Below are positions 1 to 11,014 of a stretch of 20,598 nucleotides of DNA, piece after piece. The stretch is from Cerioporus squamosus. Its lineage: Eukaryota; Basidiomycota; Agaricomycetes; Polyporales; Polyporaceae. How positions within the stretch are numbered: position 1 is the stretch's first letter; each line of letters starts with the position of its first letter. The stretch lies in the NCBI GenBank assembly GCA_022592435.1, contig JABYQS010000491.1:1-20598 (forward strand). The letters are read 5' to 3'. Below the pieces are notes generated by a model. It was given only the letters and a program-made list of their open reading frames with translations. It had not been told where the DNA came from and searched no databases. A program made the translations under genes and the position numbers.

Positions 1-582
1 GTCTGCCTGGAGGGGCGATGCCTTATTGCCAAATGCAGTAAGTGAAATTCAAACTCAGTCAGGTCAAGTCAGGGCTACACCTATAGCTCAACTGCCCCAT
101 TCTTCACTCGCTTTACTTACTTCGTTCAATGGGCGAGTAGAAGGTGATTAGATCAGTTATAGGGTACTGGACTTGACCGCTGCTTAGTTTATGTCATAGT
201 ACTGCCTGGTAAGTAATACACAAGAGTCCGAGCCCACATGGCAAAGTATAATCTACTTCTCCGAGTCAGAAGCGTCCTCGTCTGCTCCCAGATAGCAATC
301 CATCAAAGAGTAGCTTCCAACTACCCCACCAAGCCGCTCCGGTGCACAATACTCGTATACGCTGCATGAACCATCAGGTTATCCCGGTACGACAGTTCTA
401 TCCCATCAAATGCCAAGTCCGAGCCCGTCTGCGCGGAGTCGTCTCGGAAGCTGTGGTTGTACGTTCGGTTGTAGAACGTACGAAGGCGCGGCAGTGACTA
501 AAATTGGACAATTGCGCGGGTAGGAAGTCCGATATGTCTGGCGACGCTCGACCTATATGCTAGCGCTGGGTTTCGTTAGCAT
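1..582. other. Intergenic, no gene seen
   Basis: No reading frame with coding character, no RNA fold and no clear repeat is visible upstream of the tRNA. Short open frames here lack splice signals and any family motif. Confidence 0.5.
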
Positions 583-667
583 GGCCTTATAGCTCAGTGG
601 TAGAGCATGCGATTGCAGTGGACCATCCATTATCGCAGGGTCCCGTGTTCGAACCACGGTGGGGCCT
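583..667 (+). tRNA. tRNA-Cys(GCA): tRNA-Cys (anticodon GCA) with a 13-nt intron
   Basis: A complete cloverleaf can be drawn. The 7-bp acceptor stem pairs GGCCTTA (583-589) with TGGGGCC (660-666), and T667 is the discriminator base expected for tRNA-Cys. The D arm is 592-606. The anticodon stem TGCGA/TCGCA (608-612, 633-637) encloses TT-GCA, with the anticodon at 615-617. The T arm CCGTG-TTCGAAC-CACGG is 643-659. The loop holds 13 extra bases (619-631) after position 37, the canonical site for nuclear tRNA introns removed by the tRNA splicing endonuclease. The internal A and B boxes overlap the D and T arms. A TTTT run at 672-675 fits a Pol III terminator. The gene reads cysteine UGC/UGU codons. 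It stands alone and its intron marks it as nuclear. Confidence 0.95.
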
Positions 668-671
668 TTCC

Positions 672-675
672 TTTT
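672..675 (+). terminator. Pol III T-run terminator of tRNA-Cys
   Basis: TTTT lies five bases after the mature 3' end, the usual Pol III stop signal. Confidence 0.6.
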
Positions 676-1768
676 GGACGTGCTGAAGCCACTTAGCGCC
701 TTGCTCTGAATCCTTGGTTCACTCAGCACTGTAGGTATTTTGTCCCAGTCTCCCCATGCCCACAGCACTTTCTTGTTGCCAACCAAGCGAATGCCTGGGG
801 CTTTTTCTTCGAAAGCACCGACGCTGGGCCCATGGCCAGATCATGACTTTCTTCCTTCAGCGGCGGCGGCTCGCCGAAGGCATTAGAGACTATTTGCAGC
901 GGGTTCCGAACGGGCTCGAGATACGGTGATCTCAGCATTGGTTGGAGTCGCGGGGGTATGACGGCTGTACCCCGCAGCCCCTCCTCCTCAGCGTCTCCTA
1001 CCGCCAATACTTGCGGACTCCAGACAGAGTGTCTCGGTAAACCACGAACAAATTCAACCCATAGGTATCGCTCCAGCTTATTAATGACATCCGCTCCACG
1101 ATATCACACCCGCTGCAAATAGTCTCTATTACTTACTCGAGGCACTCGCAGTTGCGCGATCTCCTCAGGGCAGGTGTCATTGTGGAACACATGATGATTA
1201 TTGCTGGGTTCAGTGCCCTTCGTCACTCAGCACCTATGGAAAAAAGTACTTACTCAAACCTTCGACAGAGAGAAGCACAGGTCAGTGAACTACGTTCCGT
1301 CCAGTGTATTGACAGTAACTGTACTGCGATTAACAGTGGACATCACCGCCCGCATGTCAGTCGACAGATCCAATGGCCCGTATGATCGAGGCCGCCCATC
1401 GTTGGACAAACGCCTTCCGATGAGTCCCTTATGAAGAGTGCGGCGGTCGCCATGCATAGGACAACCAACTCGTGCATCCTAGGTTCTTCACCATATGGAT
1501 CTGCCAGTCCATCGTCAAACTCAAAGCAAACGATGAAAAGATGGGACAGAATCCAAAGGTTGAAAGCGCAGAGTTACGCCTGTTCCAATAATAGCCGGCA
1601 TGGTCAGCCCGGTGAGCCTTCTGCTGATGAGCGCGCTGTTGTACTGACCATAGCCGAACTCCACTCAGGTTCTGCGGCTATTCTAGGGACGAGGGTCCTA
1701 ACGACGCTGCACTGCAAGCTGCATGCTTCGAACGCTGTGATCAGCCCATGGAGCCGCCCTCGAGGAGC
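676..1768. other. Intergenic, no gene seen
   Basis: About 1.1 kb between the tRNA and the first sedolisin promoter. Overlapping short open frames lack splice sites, family motifs and consistent codon bias. The open frame over 1431-1961 overlaps the sedolisin leader and looks like chance. Confidence 0.45.
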
Positions 1769-1823
1769 GATAAATACCGCTGCCGGGCGTTCTGGCACCT
1801 CACCTTCCCCCCACGAGGTCACC
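1769..1823 (+). promoter_or_regulatory. Core promoter and leader box of sedolisin 1
   Basis: A TATA-like GATAAATA (1769-1776) lies 101 bp before the ATG at 1870. A CGAGGTCACC box (1814-1823) lies 56 bp before it. The downstream paralogue has TTAAATAT at -98 and the same CGAGGTCACC at -53, so the arrangement is conserved between the two copies. Function is inferred from position and conservation only. Confidence 0.5.
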
Positions 1824-1869
1824 GTTGTCAACTTCGTTCTCCCGGTCTCTTTCTCAACACTCGTTCAAC

Positions 1870-4352
1870 ATGGTCGCAGCAGGACTGCTCATTCTTTCTT
1901 CCCTCCTTCCGCTCGCGCTGGGCCGGCCCAGCGCGGTGCACTCCGAATTCGTCGTCCGTGACCAGCGCAGTTCGGTGCCACTCGGGTTCAAGCCTGGCAG
2001 CATCGCCAACTCCATTCCGCCAGGCATGCTCCGTTTGACCATCGCTCTCCCTCAAAACAATGCCACGGGTCTGCAAGCTGCACTCCTGGACGTCAGCAAC
2101 CCGGCCAGCGAGAACTACGGCCACCATCTCTCAAAGTCCGAGGTATGTCCGCTCATTGTCTCTACTCTGAAGCCTGGAGACACCTTGACGCTTGCTACCA
2201 GGTCGAGCAGCTTGTTGCTCCCAAGGCTGAGAGTTCCAAGGCGGTGAGCGACTGGCTGAGCAAGAACGGCATTTCGCCCGACAGCACGTCTGCGTCCGGC
2301 GACATGCTCACGATCAAGGTTCCTGCTGAAAAGGCTAACACTCTGCTCAACGCGAACTTCACGACCTACACCCACGAGGCGTCCAACACAACGATGGTCC
2401 GCACGCTCGCCTACTCGCTACCCTCTGACCTGCAGGAGCATGTCGCGTTCATCTACCCGACCACCCAGTGCGTCCCGGCGTTCTCGGAGATAGTGCGCGA
2501 TAACTGACCTGCCACCGTTTAGGTTCATCCCGCCTGCCAGTCGCAAGGCTGATGTCAAGGTCATCCAGCCTTTCCGGAAGGCCAAGCGGTCCCAGTCAAA
2601 GCGCGCCGGCATTCCTTCGCAGTGCGCTCAGGTCATCACCCCCGCGTGCCTGCAGGCGATCTACAACATCCCGCCTACACCTGCCACCGCAGCGGGCAAC
2701 AGCCTCGGTGTCAGCGGTTTCGGTGGCGAAGTTGCCAACCCCGATGATTTGAAGGTAACCTACGGATTTCGGTGATTGCGTGGCTGGGACAACAGCTGAC
2801 TGGCATGCGTTCACAGGATTTCCTCTCTCAGGCTCGTCCTGATATCACCAACGGCACATTCAGCGTTCAAGCAGTCGATGGTGGCACCGATGATGGTCAG
2901 GGGACGACTGAGGCGGTATGTCAATTCAGCTGCACCGCTTCCAATCAATGTCAACCCTGGTTGTTGATCATGTCTGCTTTGACAGAGTCTCGACATCCAG
3001 TACACGGTTGGCGTGGCGACGAACGTCCCTACCACGTTCATTTCGGTTGGCAACCAGAACCAGGATGGCGACCTTGGGGGCTTCCTGGACATCATCAACT
3101 CCCTCCTCAAGGAGGACAACCCCCCGCTCGTTCTCACGACCAGCTTCGGCTTCGACGAGGCGCCCTTCGCAGCGCAGGCGCAAGACCTCGCAACGTGCGC
3201 AGATCCCCCGCCTTTCATCCGCGTTCGAAGGCTGACAGATTACACCAGTACCCTTTGCAACGCGTACGCGCAGCTCGGTGCTCGCGGGACCTCCGTCTTG
3301 TTCGCATCCGGTGATGGCGGTGTCTCTGGCCCGCAGGCCAACGACGCATGCGACGGTCAGGCCTTCTCGCCGACCTTCCCATCTGGCTGCCCCTTGTAAG
3401 TGCATCCTTTTCTTCGCATCTTCGCTATCTGTCCATCCGCACATGTGCTCACAATTTACGCAGCTTGACGTCCGTCGGAAGCACGCAAGGTATCAACCCC
3501 GAGACTGCCGCGCCGTTCACCTCCGGCGGGTTCTCCAACATCTTCGCGCAGCCCGACTACCAGGCCGACGCCGTCGCGGGCTACCTCAAGGCGCTCGGCG
3601 ACACGAACGCAGGCCTGTTCAACCCCAAGGGCCGCGCGTTCCCCGACGTCTCCACCCAGGGCGTGCAGTTCGCCATCGAGGTCGCGGGCCAGCTGCAGGG
3701 CGTCGACGGCACGAGCGCGTCGAGCCCGACGTTCGCCAGCGTCGTCGCGCTCCTCAACGATGCGCTCCTGAACGCCGGCAAGAGCCCGCTCGGGTTCCTG
3801 AACCCCATGCTGTACTCGCAGGGCGCGGCGGCGCTGAACGACATCACGTCCGGTAGCAACCCGGGCTGCGGCACCGACGGCTTCCCCGCTGTCGCTGGCT
3901 GGGATGCGGTGCGTCGTCTTTGCGCTCGTGTACTCACAGGAATGGGGCAGGGTGGCTGACGTGTGCGAGTATAGGTCACTGGTCTCGGCACGCCCGACTT
4001 CGCGAAGCTGCTCACGCTCGTCACTGGCAGCGCTGCCAGCGGCAACAGCTCCGCCACCGGCAACTCGACCGCCACCGCGACCGACTCTTCCGCTGCGAGT
4101 GCGACTGATTCCGCCGCTGCGAGTGCGACTGATTCTGCCGTTGCGAGTGCGACGGACTCTGCTGCAGCTACTGCTACCGACTCTGCTGCCGCAACCGCCA
4201 CTGACTCCGCCGCTGCCACTGCCACCGACTCTGCAGCTGCGACCGCGACCGCGTCTAGTGGCTCGAAGAAGCAGCAGAAGGGCGGCAAGGCGGCAGACAA
4301 GCAAAACGCTGGCAAGGCGGCGCAGAGCACCAAGCAGGACAAGCAGGCGTAG
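1870..4352 (+). CDS. Secreted sedolisin / tripeptidyl-peptidase (S53), copy 1
   Basis: Peptidase family S53: an acidic-pH secreted serine-carboxyl peptidase that removes tripeptides from protein N-termini. Splicing gives exons 1870-2142, 2202-2467, 2523-2754, 2817-2915, 2986-3194, 3249-3395, 3464-3908 and 3975-4352 (2049 nt, 682 aa), all with GT-AG ends and matching phase. A signal peptide (MVAAGLLILSSLLPLALG) is followed by a pro-kumamolisin-type pro-domain to about residue 200, then a basic stretch KAKRSQSKR where maturation cleavage would fall. Catalytic residues seen: E289 and D293 in TEASLDIQ, oxyanion Asp D382 in FASGDGG, and Ser S493 in GTSASSP. The GCGTDGFPA...GW segment is the family's Ca-site region. 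The start is the first ATG giving a signal peptide. Unusually, after GTPDFAKLL there is a tail of about 100 residues of Ala/Ser/Thr/Asp octapeptides ending in a Lys/Gln-rich stretch. Tandem paralogue of 5897-8089. Confidence 0.93.
4040..4260 (+). repeat. In-frame 24-bp minisatellite coding ASATDSAA-type octapeptides
   Basis: Seven or eight degenerate 24-bp units, each coding for variants of A-S/T-A-T-D-S-A-A, sit in the last exon of sedolisin 1. The frame is kept throughout. The Ser/Thr-rich product looks like a flexible, possibly O-glycosylated linker (inference). Sedolisin 2 has only a shorter, irregular Ala/Thr/Ser tail at the same place. Confidence 0.85.
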
Positions 4353-5798
4353 GGCGTTCGCGCGCGGACTGCATCGTGAATTCGGACTTCCGTGGGATTC
4401 GAACTCTGGATGAGCTGTTCTGCGAGGATGTATCGTATCATGTCGTGTTGAGTATTGAACCGGAGACAAACGGTGACCTCTTCTCCCCAAACCCTCCCCT
4501 TCTTGTTGTCTGCGCCCGATGTGAGGAGCCCTCTCGCCGCGTAGCAAAGCTGATTTGAGCGTCGGTCGTCAGGTATCACAGTCTCGAGAAGGTGAGTGAT
4601 CGACAGTTCGTCGCTGCGCGAGCCATGGCTTACGCCTTCTTGCCTTCGACGCCGCATGGTACCCATCTGTCGTGGGATTCGCCGCACCGGGCGAGGCGCA
4701 CGGTGTCACTGCTTCGCAAGTCAGTACTAGTCAGTTCGGGCGGGGGTTGGTCAGCCGTACTTGTATGAGGCGTTGTCCGCTCACCGCCTCTGGCACGCCT
4801 CCGAATTGCTGGAACCGCAGAGAGCTGGCAACGCGAGCACGAGGAGACACGAGGTGGTGACTTGCTACCTCGGCGGTCTCGGAGTGCGAGGAAGACCTCG
4901 AGCCGGATGCAAATGTCGCAAGATCGTAACCAATGCCGTCGTCGACGCTCGAAATGGTAAGCCAGGCAAATCCTTTCACGAAGTGCCAGCAGATGAAGGT
5001 GAGTATGGACCCTCGGGCGTAAACAGCGACAAACCTCTGCCGCACGGGACGCAGCGGCGGCGAGCCTCGAGACTTCAGTCAAGTACGAGCTCGAAGTTGC
5101 TGCTTCTGATCGCCACTTGCGGGGTTGTTGTCAGTACTGGTGTCACTACTGATACTGCACACTTGTGCGGTATTTGATGTGCATTCAGGAGCAGTGTCCA
5201 CCCAGTACTCCTACCCGCAAGGAGTCCTATCAGGAGACCACAAGTCCTCATAAGTTACGTCGAGCCTGCTTGGGCCTCGAGGTAAGTAGTTACGCGCCTT
5301 CGCTCGGCGATTTCTGTACTGTTGTTTCTGACGAAGAGCATCCGGAACGCATAGCAACCATAGCGACCGGATTGCAGAATGATCACGATCATCGCAATGC
5401 GCGGAGGCCGCCAAGCGAGAACGCTATGCCGCCCTCCGGCTCGGCGCCTCGGTCCTGGCCAACGGCCGTTCCGCCGGCGAGTCGATCTCGTGGAGCCACA
5501 GTGACCTTCGTTCCTACTAACCGTTCGTCGAAGACAAGGTATGTAGCCTCAGTAGACTGATGGTTAATTCCGTTGTTCGACTCACCTCTGTCCCTCAGCA
5601 CGGAACCAAGACTCCTGGAGGAGCGCCTCCGCAGCACCAGCCGGAGCTGCCGACCGTATGCCAAGGCCGGTGCCTAGCGGACGATGCATGCCGCATCGAC
5701 TGTGCAACCAGCGACGAAAGCTCGATCATATGGTCTTGATGCAGCTTGACGACTGTCGGACTCGGGGCGGCAGCGTCCAGATCAATGCCAGGCTTCCG
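4353..5798. other. Intergenic between the tandem sedolisins
   Basis: Holds the 3' untranslated region of copy 1 and the upstream region of copy 2. Open frames at 4761-5560 lack splice logic, motifs and codon bias. I see no third gene copy, pseudogene or transposon here. Confidence 0.5.
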
Positions 5799-5853
5799 TT
5801 AAATATCCCGTCCGCGCGCTGGTGAGCACCCACCTTTTGCCCTCGAGGTCACC
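5799..5853 (+). promoter_or_regulatory. Core promoter and leader box of sedolisin 2
   Basis: TTAAATAT (5799-5806) and CGAGGTCACC (5844-5853) occur at almost the same distances from the ATG (98 and 53 bp) as in copy 1. A CACCTT stretch lies just before the box in both genes. Confidence 0.5.
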
Positions 5854-5896
5854 CGTGGTCCCTTCGTTTCTCATCACTTTCGTTCCCTACTTCACA

Positions 5897-8089
5897 ATGG
5901 TTGCAGCCGGTCTGCTCGTTCTCTCTCTCTTCTCTCTCGCCCTCGGCAGGCCCACCTCGGACTCGCGCGATGATCTCCATGTGCTGCGTTCCCGGGCGGC
6001 CGCTCCTAGCGGTTTCACTTGGAAGCAGAAGGCCAGTGCGGAGACCATGCTGAACCTCCGCATTGCACTCGTCCAGAACAACGCCACCGGCGTGGAGTCC
6101 GCTCTCTACGATGTCAGCAACCCGACCAGCGAGAACTACGGTCACCATCTCACGAAGGCTGAGGTACGATGCATGCATGCTTGGGGTACTCGGTGAGCCT
6201 TATGCGGTCTTCAGGTCGAGGCGATGGTCGCTCCCTCGGCGGAGAGTGTGGAGAAGGTCACGGCATGGCTGGGCAAGAACAACATCACCGCCACGAAGAT
6301 CTCCCCTGCTGGTGACTGGTTGGGCATCAACGTGCCGGTCAGCCAAGCAAACGCTCTCCTCAACGCAGACTTCAGCGAGTACACTGTCGACAAGACGAAC
6401 ACGACCGCCGTCCGTACTCTGGCTTACTCCGTCCCGGAGACGCTCAAGGATCACCTGGCGTTCATCTACCCGACGACGCAGTGAGTAACCTCTGCTCGTA
6501 ACTTGTGGCGCTATATCTAAGTATCGATTAGCTTCATCGAGCCCGCTCAGAAGAGCACCCCTTCGTTCCAGATCGTCGATCTCCCTCGCACCTCCAAGAG
6601 GCGTCGTTCCCGGCGTGCTGCTGTCCCTGCTGCTTGCGACCAGCAGATCACCCCCGAATGCTTGCAAGCTCTCTACAACATTCCCACCACGCCTGCGTCC
6701 GCCAAGGGTAACAGTCTTGCTGTCAGCGGGTTCATCAATGAGATCGCCAACCAGGACGATCTCAACGTGAGTGTCGCACAGATCATGGATCTCCGTCTGT
6801 TGTGTGTCTAATCATGGCTCGCAGGAATTCATGTCCGTTCTCCGTCCCGACTCTCCTACCGGTACCTTCAACGCTATCTCCGTCGACAAAGGTATCACCA
6901 ACACCAACAGCCCGGGTACCGTTGAGGCCGTACGTGTTCAGCGATACTTGGCCCACACAACTGTGCCATCTCACTGATCTCGCACTCTAGACCTTGGATA
7001 TTCAGTACACGGTTGGCATTGCCACTAACGTGCCCACGACTTTCGTTTCGGTCGGCAACCAGAACCAGGACGGTGACCTTGGCGGTTTCCTCGATATCAT
7101 CAACTTCCTCCTTGCCCAGGACGCCCCTCCCCTTGTCCTCACCACCAGCTTCGGGTTCAACGAGGCTGGGTTCGAGCAGGAACCCGACTTAGCAGTGTAA
7201 GCAGTCTCGTGACATGCGGCGACGGCTCGATGCTCATGAATCCTTCAGGAGCCTGTGCACTGCTTACGGCCAGCTTGGTGCCCGTGGCACGTCGATCCTC
7301 TTCGCATCCGGCGATGGTGGTGTCTCCGGTTCTCAGTCCAGCAATGCCTGCGATGGCCAGGCATTCGTGCCCACCTTCCCCTCCGGCTGCCCCTTGTACG
7401 TTCGCGATTTTGGCGTGTCTTTCTTCGCCGTATCTGACGCCCTCTGTTACAGCCTCACCTCCGTCGGCAGCACCCAGGGCATCAACGAGGTCGCCGCCGA
7501 CTTCTCATCTGGTGGCTTCTCCAACATCTTCGCTCGTCCCAGCTACCAGGACGATGCGGTGGCTGCGTACCTTGCGAAGCTCGGTAACACGAACGCAGGC
7601 CTCTTCAACACGCAGGGCCGCGCGTTCCCCGACGTCTCCGCGCAGGGTGTTAACTTCGTCGTCGACGTCGGCGGCCAGGGCCAGGGCGTCTCCGGTACGA
7701 GCGCGTCCAGCCCCACGTTCGCGAGCGTCGTCGCACTCCTGAACGACGAGCTCCTCAACGCCGGCAAGAGCCCGCTCGGCTTCCTCAACCCCCTCCTCTA
7801 CTCGACTGGCGCCGCTGCCCTCAACGACGTCACCGAGGGCAGCAACCCCGGCTGTGGCACCGACGGCTTCCCCGCGGCTGCCGGCTGGGACCCCGTCACC
7901 GGCCTTGGTACGCCCGATTTCGCGAAGCTGTTGACTCTCGTCACCGGTAGCGCTGCGGGCACCAACGGTGGCAGCAACTCGACCGCGTCGGCCACCGCGG
8001 TCGCTACCGAGTCCGCTACCACCATCGCATCCAGCGCGGCGGCGACCGCGACGACGACCAAGAAAAAGCACCACAACAAGAACAACTAG
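5897..8089 (+). CDS. Secreted sedolisin / tripeptidyl-peptidase (S53), copy 2
   Basis: Second member of the tandem S53 pair, same predicted extracellular role. Exons 5897-6163, 6215-6480, 6532-6766, 6825-6929, 6991-7196, 7249-7395 and 7453-8089 join in phase (1863 nt, 620 aa). It has a signal peptide (MVAAGLLVLSLFSLALG), a pro-domain, and a very basic maturation site KRRRSRR near residue 200. Catalytic residues are E290 and D294 (VEATLDIQ), D382 (FASGDGG) and S492 (GTSASSP). Intron positions 1-6 match copy 1 exactly. The seventh intron of copy 1, between GWD and VTGLGTP, is absent here. After the peptidase core comes a Thr/Ala/Ser tail ending in KKKHHNKNN. Sequence is clearly paralogous to copy 1 but diverged along its length, so the duplication is not very recent. 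Confidence 0.95.
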
Positions 8090-8491
8090 GCTGCGAGAGG
8101 GCACAGGGCTGTCGATGCTGTTCTTTACTTTTCACTTGGGTGTAGTGTAGGTGATAAAGCGGGAATATGAGAGCGAAGGCCACCACGGATTGACCTCAAT
8201 ATGTGCTTGACTTGTGCGTAAAAACCTGGACTCTCACTCTGCATACTCGAGGCGATCTCCGCCAGGTGTAGAGCGGCCGTGCAGTAACCGCCCGCTGCCA
8301 AGTTTGCGTCAAACTCAATGTTGGTGGAGGCTGTGCTCGACGCCAGCTCATCGTCTGACCACGACTACGCATGTCTACTACATACGCCTTTCGATGAAGA
8401 TGTGGTCAGTACTTGTCCTACTGCATTGCCTGATAATCATACAGCTCAGCACAGGCTAACTCAGAACAGACAGTGAACATCAGCTCTTGAG
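8090..8491. other. Intergenic, no gene seen
   Basis: 3' region of sedolisin 2 and upstream region of the HET-derived gene. No gene, RNA or repeat is supported. Confidence 0.5.
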
Positions 8492-9158
8492 ATGCGATTA
8501 CTAGACACCAGCACGGCAAGATTCCGCCACATCGACAATGCTAACCAAGCATCCTACGCTATCCTCTCGCATGTCTGGGACCATACGGACGGCGAGCAAT
8601 CTCTACAGGTGAGTGGGTAAAGCTCCAATTAATGCTTATGTCACTTGCGCAGTGGGATGACTTGGACCATGCAGGATATCCTGGAGATCCACGAGTACAC
8701 CCAACAGACCCCTCGAGATGCCGCTGTAGCAACAGACGACGCCTGTCCGGCGGCATTGACTATCCTGTCCGCGAAAATCAGAGATTGCTGTGTCCTCGCC
8801 AGGGTCAATGGATACCGATATGCCTGGGTCGACACGTGCTGCATCGACAGAACAAGCAGCGCGGAGCTCTCGGAGGCGATCAACTCGATGTACGAGTGGT
8901 ACGCGCAGGCCGCGATTTGCTACGCCTTTCTCGAGGACGTTGACGACAGCGAGAACCCGACTTCCTTCGTGTCCACCACGTACCTGTCACCCACAAGGGC
9001 ACCACATTCGTTGTAAGTCACCCCTACCTCCGATCGCTGTCGCACATATGCGATCATAGCTAACGATCAAGGTTACTTCCAGCACCCGGATGGAACCCCT
9101 TGACGAGGACGCAACGTGGCAAGTGCTCTGGGATGAAGAACTGGAGATTGATCGATAG
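8492..9158 (+). CDS. Small HET-domain-derived protein, truncated domain
   Basis: HET domains are found in fungal heterokaryon-incompatibility proteins that trigger programmed cell death on non-self fusion. Exons 8492-8608, 8675-9012 and 9083-9158 join in phase (531 nt, 176 aa). The first motif YAILSHVW is at residues 27-34. It is followed by GYRYAWVDTCCID and a helix ending in CYAFLEDV. The usual third block (a WF.RGWTLQEL-type motif) and the long effector region are missing. After DVDDSEN the protein changes to a short acidic tail, LDEDATWQVLWDEELEIDR. Ordinary HET proteins run to several hundred residues, so this is either an internally deleted remnant with an open frame or a short regulator. 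The exon 2 acceptor at 8674 was chosen over the one at 8652 because it keeps the frame. Confidence 0.7.
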
Positions 9159-10500
9159 AGCGCTCCACTGTACTTACTTACTAGTACTTGGGGAGTTCCT
9201 ACCTTTCCGCAGCGTGGTGTTCTGGTGATCGCCCGGGTCTAGTACAACTAGTCATGGGAGTGGATGGTGAGAGAGATGTACGGTGGCACCAGAGAGTACT
9301 GTGTAAGCAACGGTTTGCGACTTCATGGACGACAACCGGCGCGGCACGTTTGCGAGGCCGGATGAATGCTAGGATATATCGATGCTATTGCACAGTATTA
9401 TGACCAATGTCCAAATCACAATGTGTATGTGTCCAACGAAACGAGTCCGAGAGGCATCGTTCTCCGCATTCTGACTCGATCGGACGACACCGCCTGTGAC
9501 AACTTCATCAGGAAAAACTCCCCCTCATAATTAGTGCTAAATTAGTGGTCCGCTCGAGATAATCGCACTAATGTCGCCTAATCCGTGGGCATCTTGACTT
9601 ACAGAAGTTTCGAGGTCGCTGCAAGTCATGGTGTTTGGAACTAGTCGCAAGACATAGTTTGGGGCCTGAAGACGTACTGACATGCTGGTAGTTGACCAGA
9701 TGCACCGTCCAAGGCAACCCAACTTGCCTGACCAAGTGCGAGACAGCCTGCCCTGAACTTTTCCGGCAAGTCCCGGACGAGGAAGCGCCCACGAAAATTC
9801 CTTCGCTCGCCTCCTCCTCCTCCGGGCTCTCTCGTCTACGTCCACCTCCAGCTCTGCCTTCAGACTCCTGGCTGGGTTCTACGCTCTTGTGCTAGCATGC
9901 CGTCTCTGTACACACCATGGTGGCTAGTCTGTTGCATCTCAGGGAGCTCTCGGTCTCTCGGTCTCTGGGTCTGGCTCTACCTGGCTCTACTGGGTTCATT
10001 CGGGACTTGGAATACCTCGGTGGCTTGCTGGTGTACAGCACGCTACATAGGACATGCGTGAAAATGCGGTAAGTCTTCTCCGCCATAGACATGATATGGC
10101 CGAGGTACTGACGTGCCCATGTCTTCTAGGCCGATAGCCACGCTGCGGTACAGGTCTCTATGCGGTAAGTCAATTCGCCCGTATCGTTCTCTGCCACTTG
10201 TACTAGTCATGTACTACATAGATAGCGCCCCTCCGGGCAGACCTGGCCACGGTGTTCGTACGCCTCTCATGAGGATGGAGGAGGTAGATTGCGAGTAGAG
10301 GCTTAGGTGTAATGAAGGTGATGTCGCGAATGTCGGTGAAGACCGCGCGCGGGACTTGCTCCCTTCACGATAGCAAGCGGGTCTGCCAGAGTCCTGCCAT
10401 CTAATGACGACCTGACTTACCAACGCATCACTTCCGTCCGTTTGCACAGGCGGCGGTGAGTGCAGTTCTGCAAACGGAGATGGACGACCGACGATGAGAA
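9159..10500. other. Intergenic, no gene seen
   Basis: About 1.3 kb of sequence with only short open frames. Around 9940-9990 there is a simple GGTCTCTGG/GGCTCTACT-type microrepeat. No transposon ends or coding motifs were recognised. Confidence 0.4.
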
Positions 10501-11014
10501 CGGGCTGCGGAAGCATCTAAAGCGATGGCGAAGAGCCGAAGCCGTTATGACTGGTAGTTTACCAAGCTAAAGTGATGGGGGTTTCGGCGGCGGGTGCCAA
10601 CCTGGTCTGCCTGTGGGGCAAGGAACGAGCACCAGTAAAGAGTGCGGTCGAAGAGCACGGCATGAATTGCACAAGCGGATAAGTTCGGTAGCGGCCACAG
10701 GAGCGGAGAGCAGACACATATGAACGAACGTAATGTACACAATGGGACAAAGGGGGCGACCGAACCAAAGGCAGACTCACAGGACGAGCGGGCGGCTAGG
10801 GAGCGCGGTATAGTACATATTGACTCGGGGACAGGGGGGGCAAGCAAAGACGGGCAGGGGAATGACCGGGCAAGAACAGACGACGTTTCCGGCGACACGA
10901 ATGAGGATGGCCGGAGGCGAGAGATAACAGGCGTAAGATATGAAAACTGGTGAGGGAGCGAGCAGTGTACAGTTGGTGCATACAGGAGAAATATGAGGGT
11001 CTGGCGGCGTATCG
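10501..11014. other. Downstream region of the RNR gene
   Basis: Lies 3' of the minus-strand RNR stop at 11015. A 157-codon minus-strand open frame (10545-11018) overlaps it but has no family motif. It is best read as 3' untranslated sequence. Confidence 0.4.

Noticed and set aside
3456..4687. Two long minus-strand open frames (363 and 368 codons)
   Set aside because: They are antisense shadows of the GC-rich last exons of sedolisin 1, with Ala/Val and Arg/Gly repeats mirroring the octapeptide minisatellite.
7505..8104. 199-codon minus-strand open frame
   Set aside because: Antisense shadow of the sedolisin 2 catalytic exon.
9930..9990. GGTCTCT/GGCTCTACT microrepeats as a possible transposon end
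   Set aside because: Too short and irregular, with no matching copy or inverted partner seen in the window.
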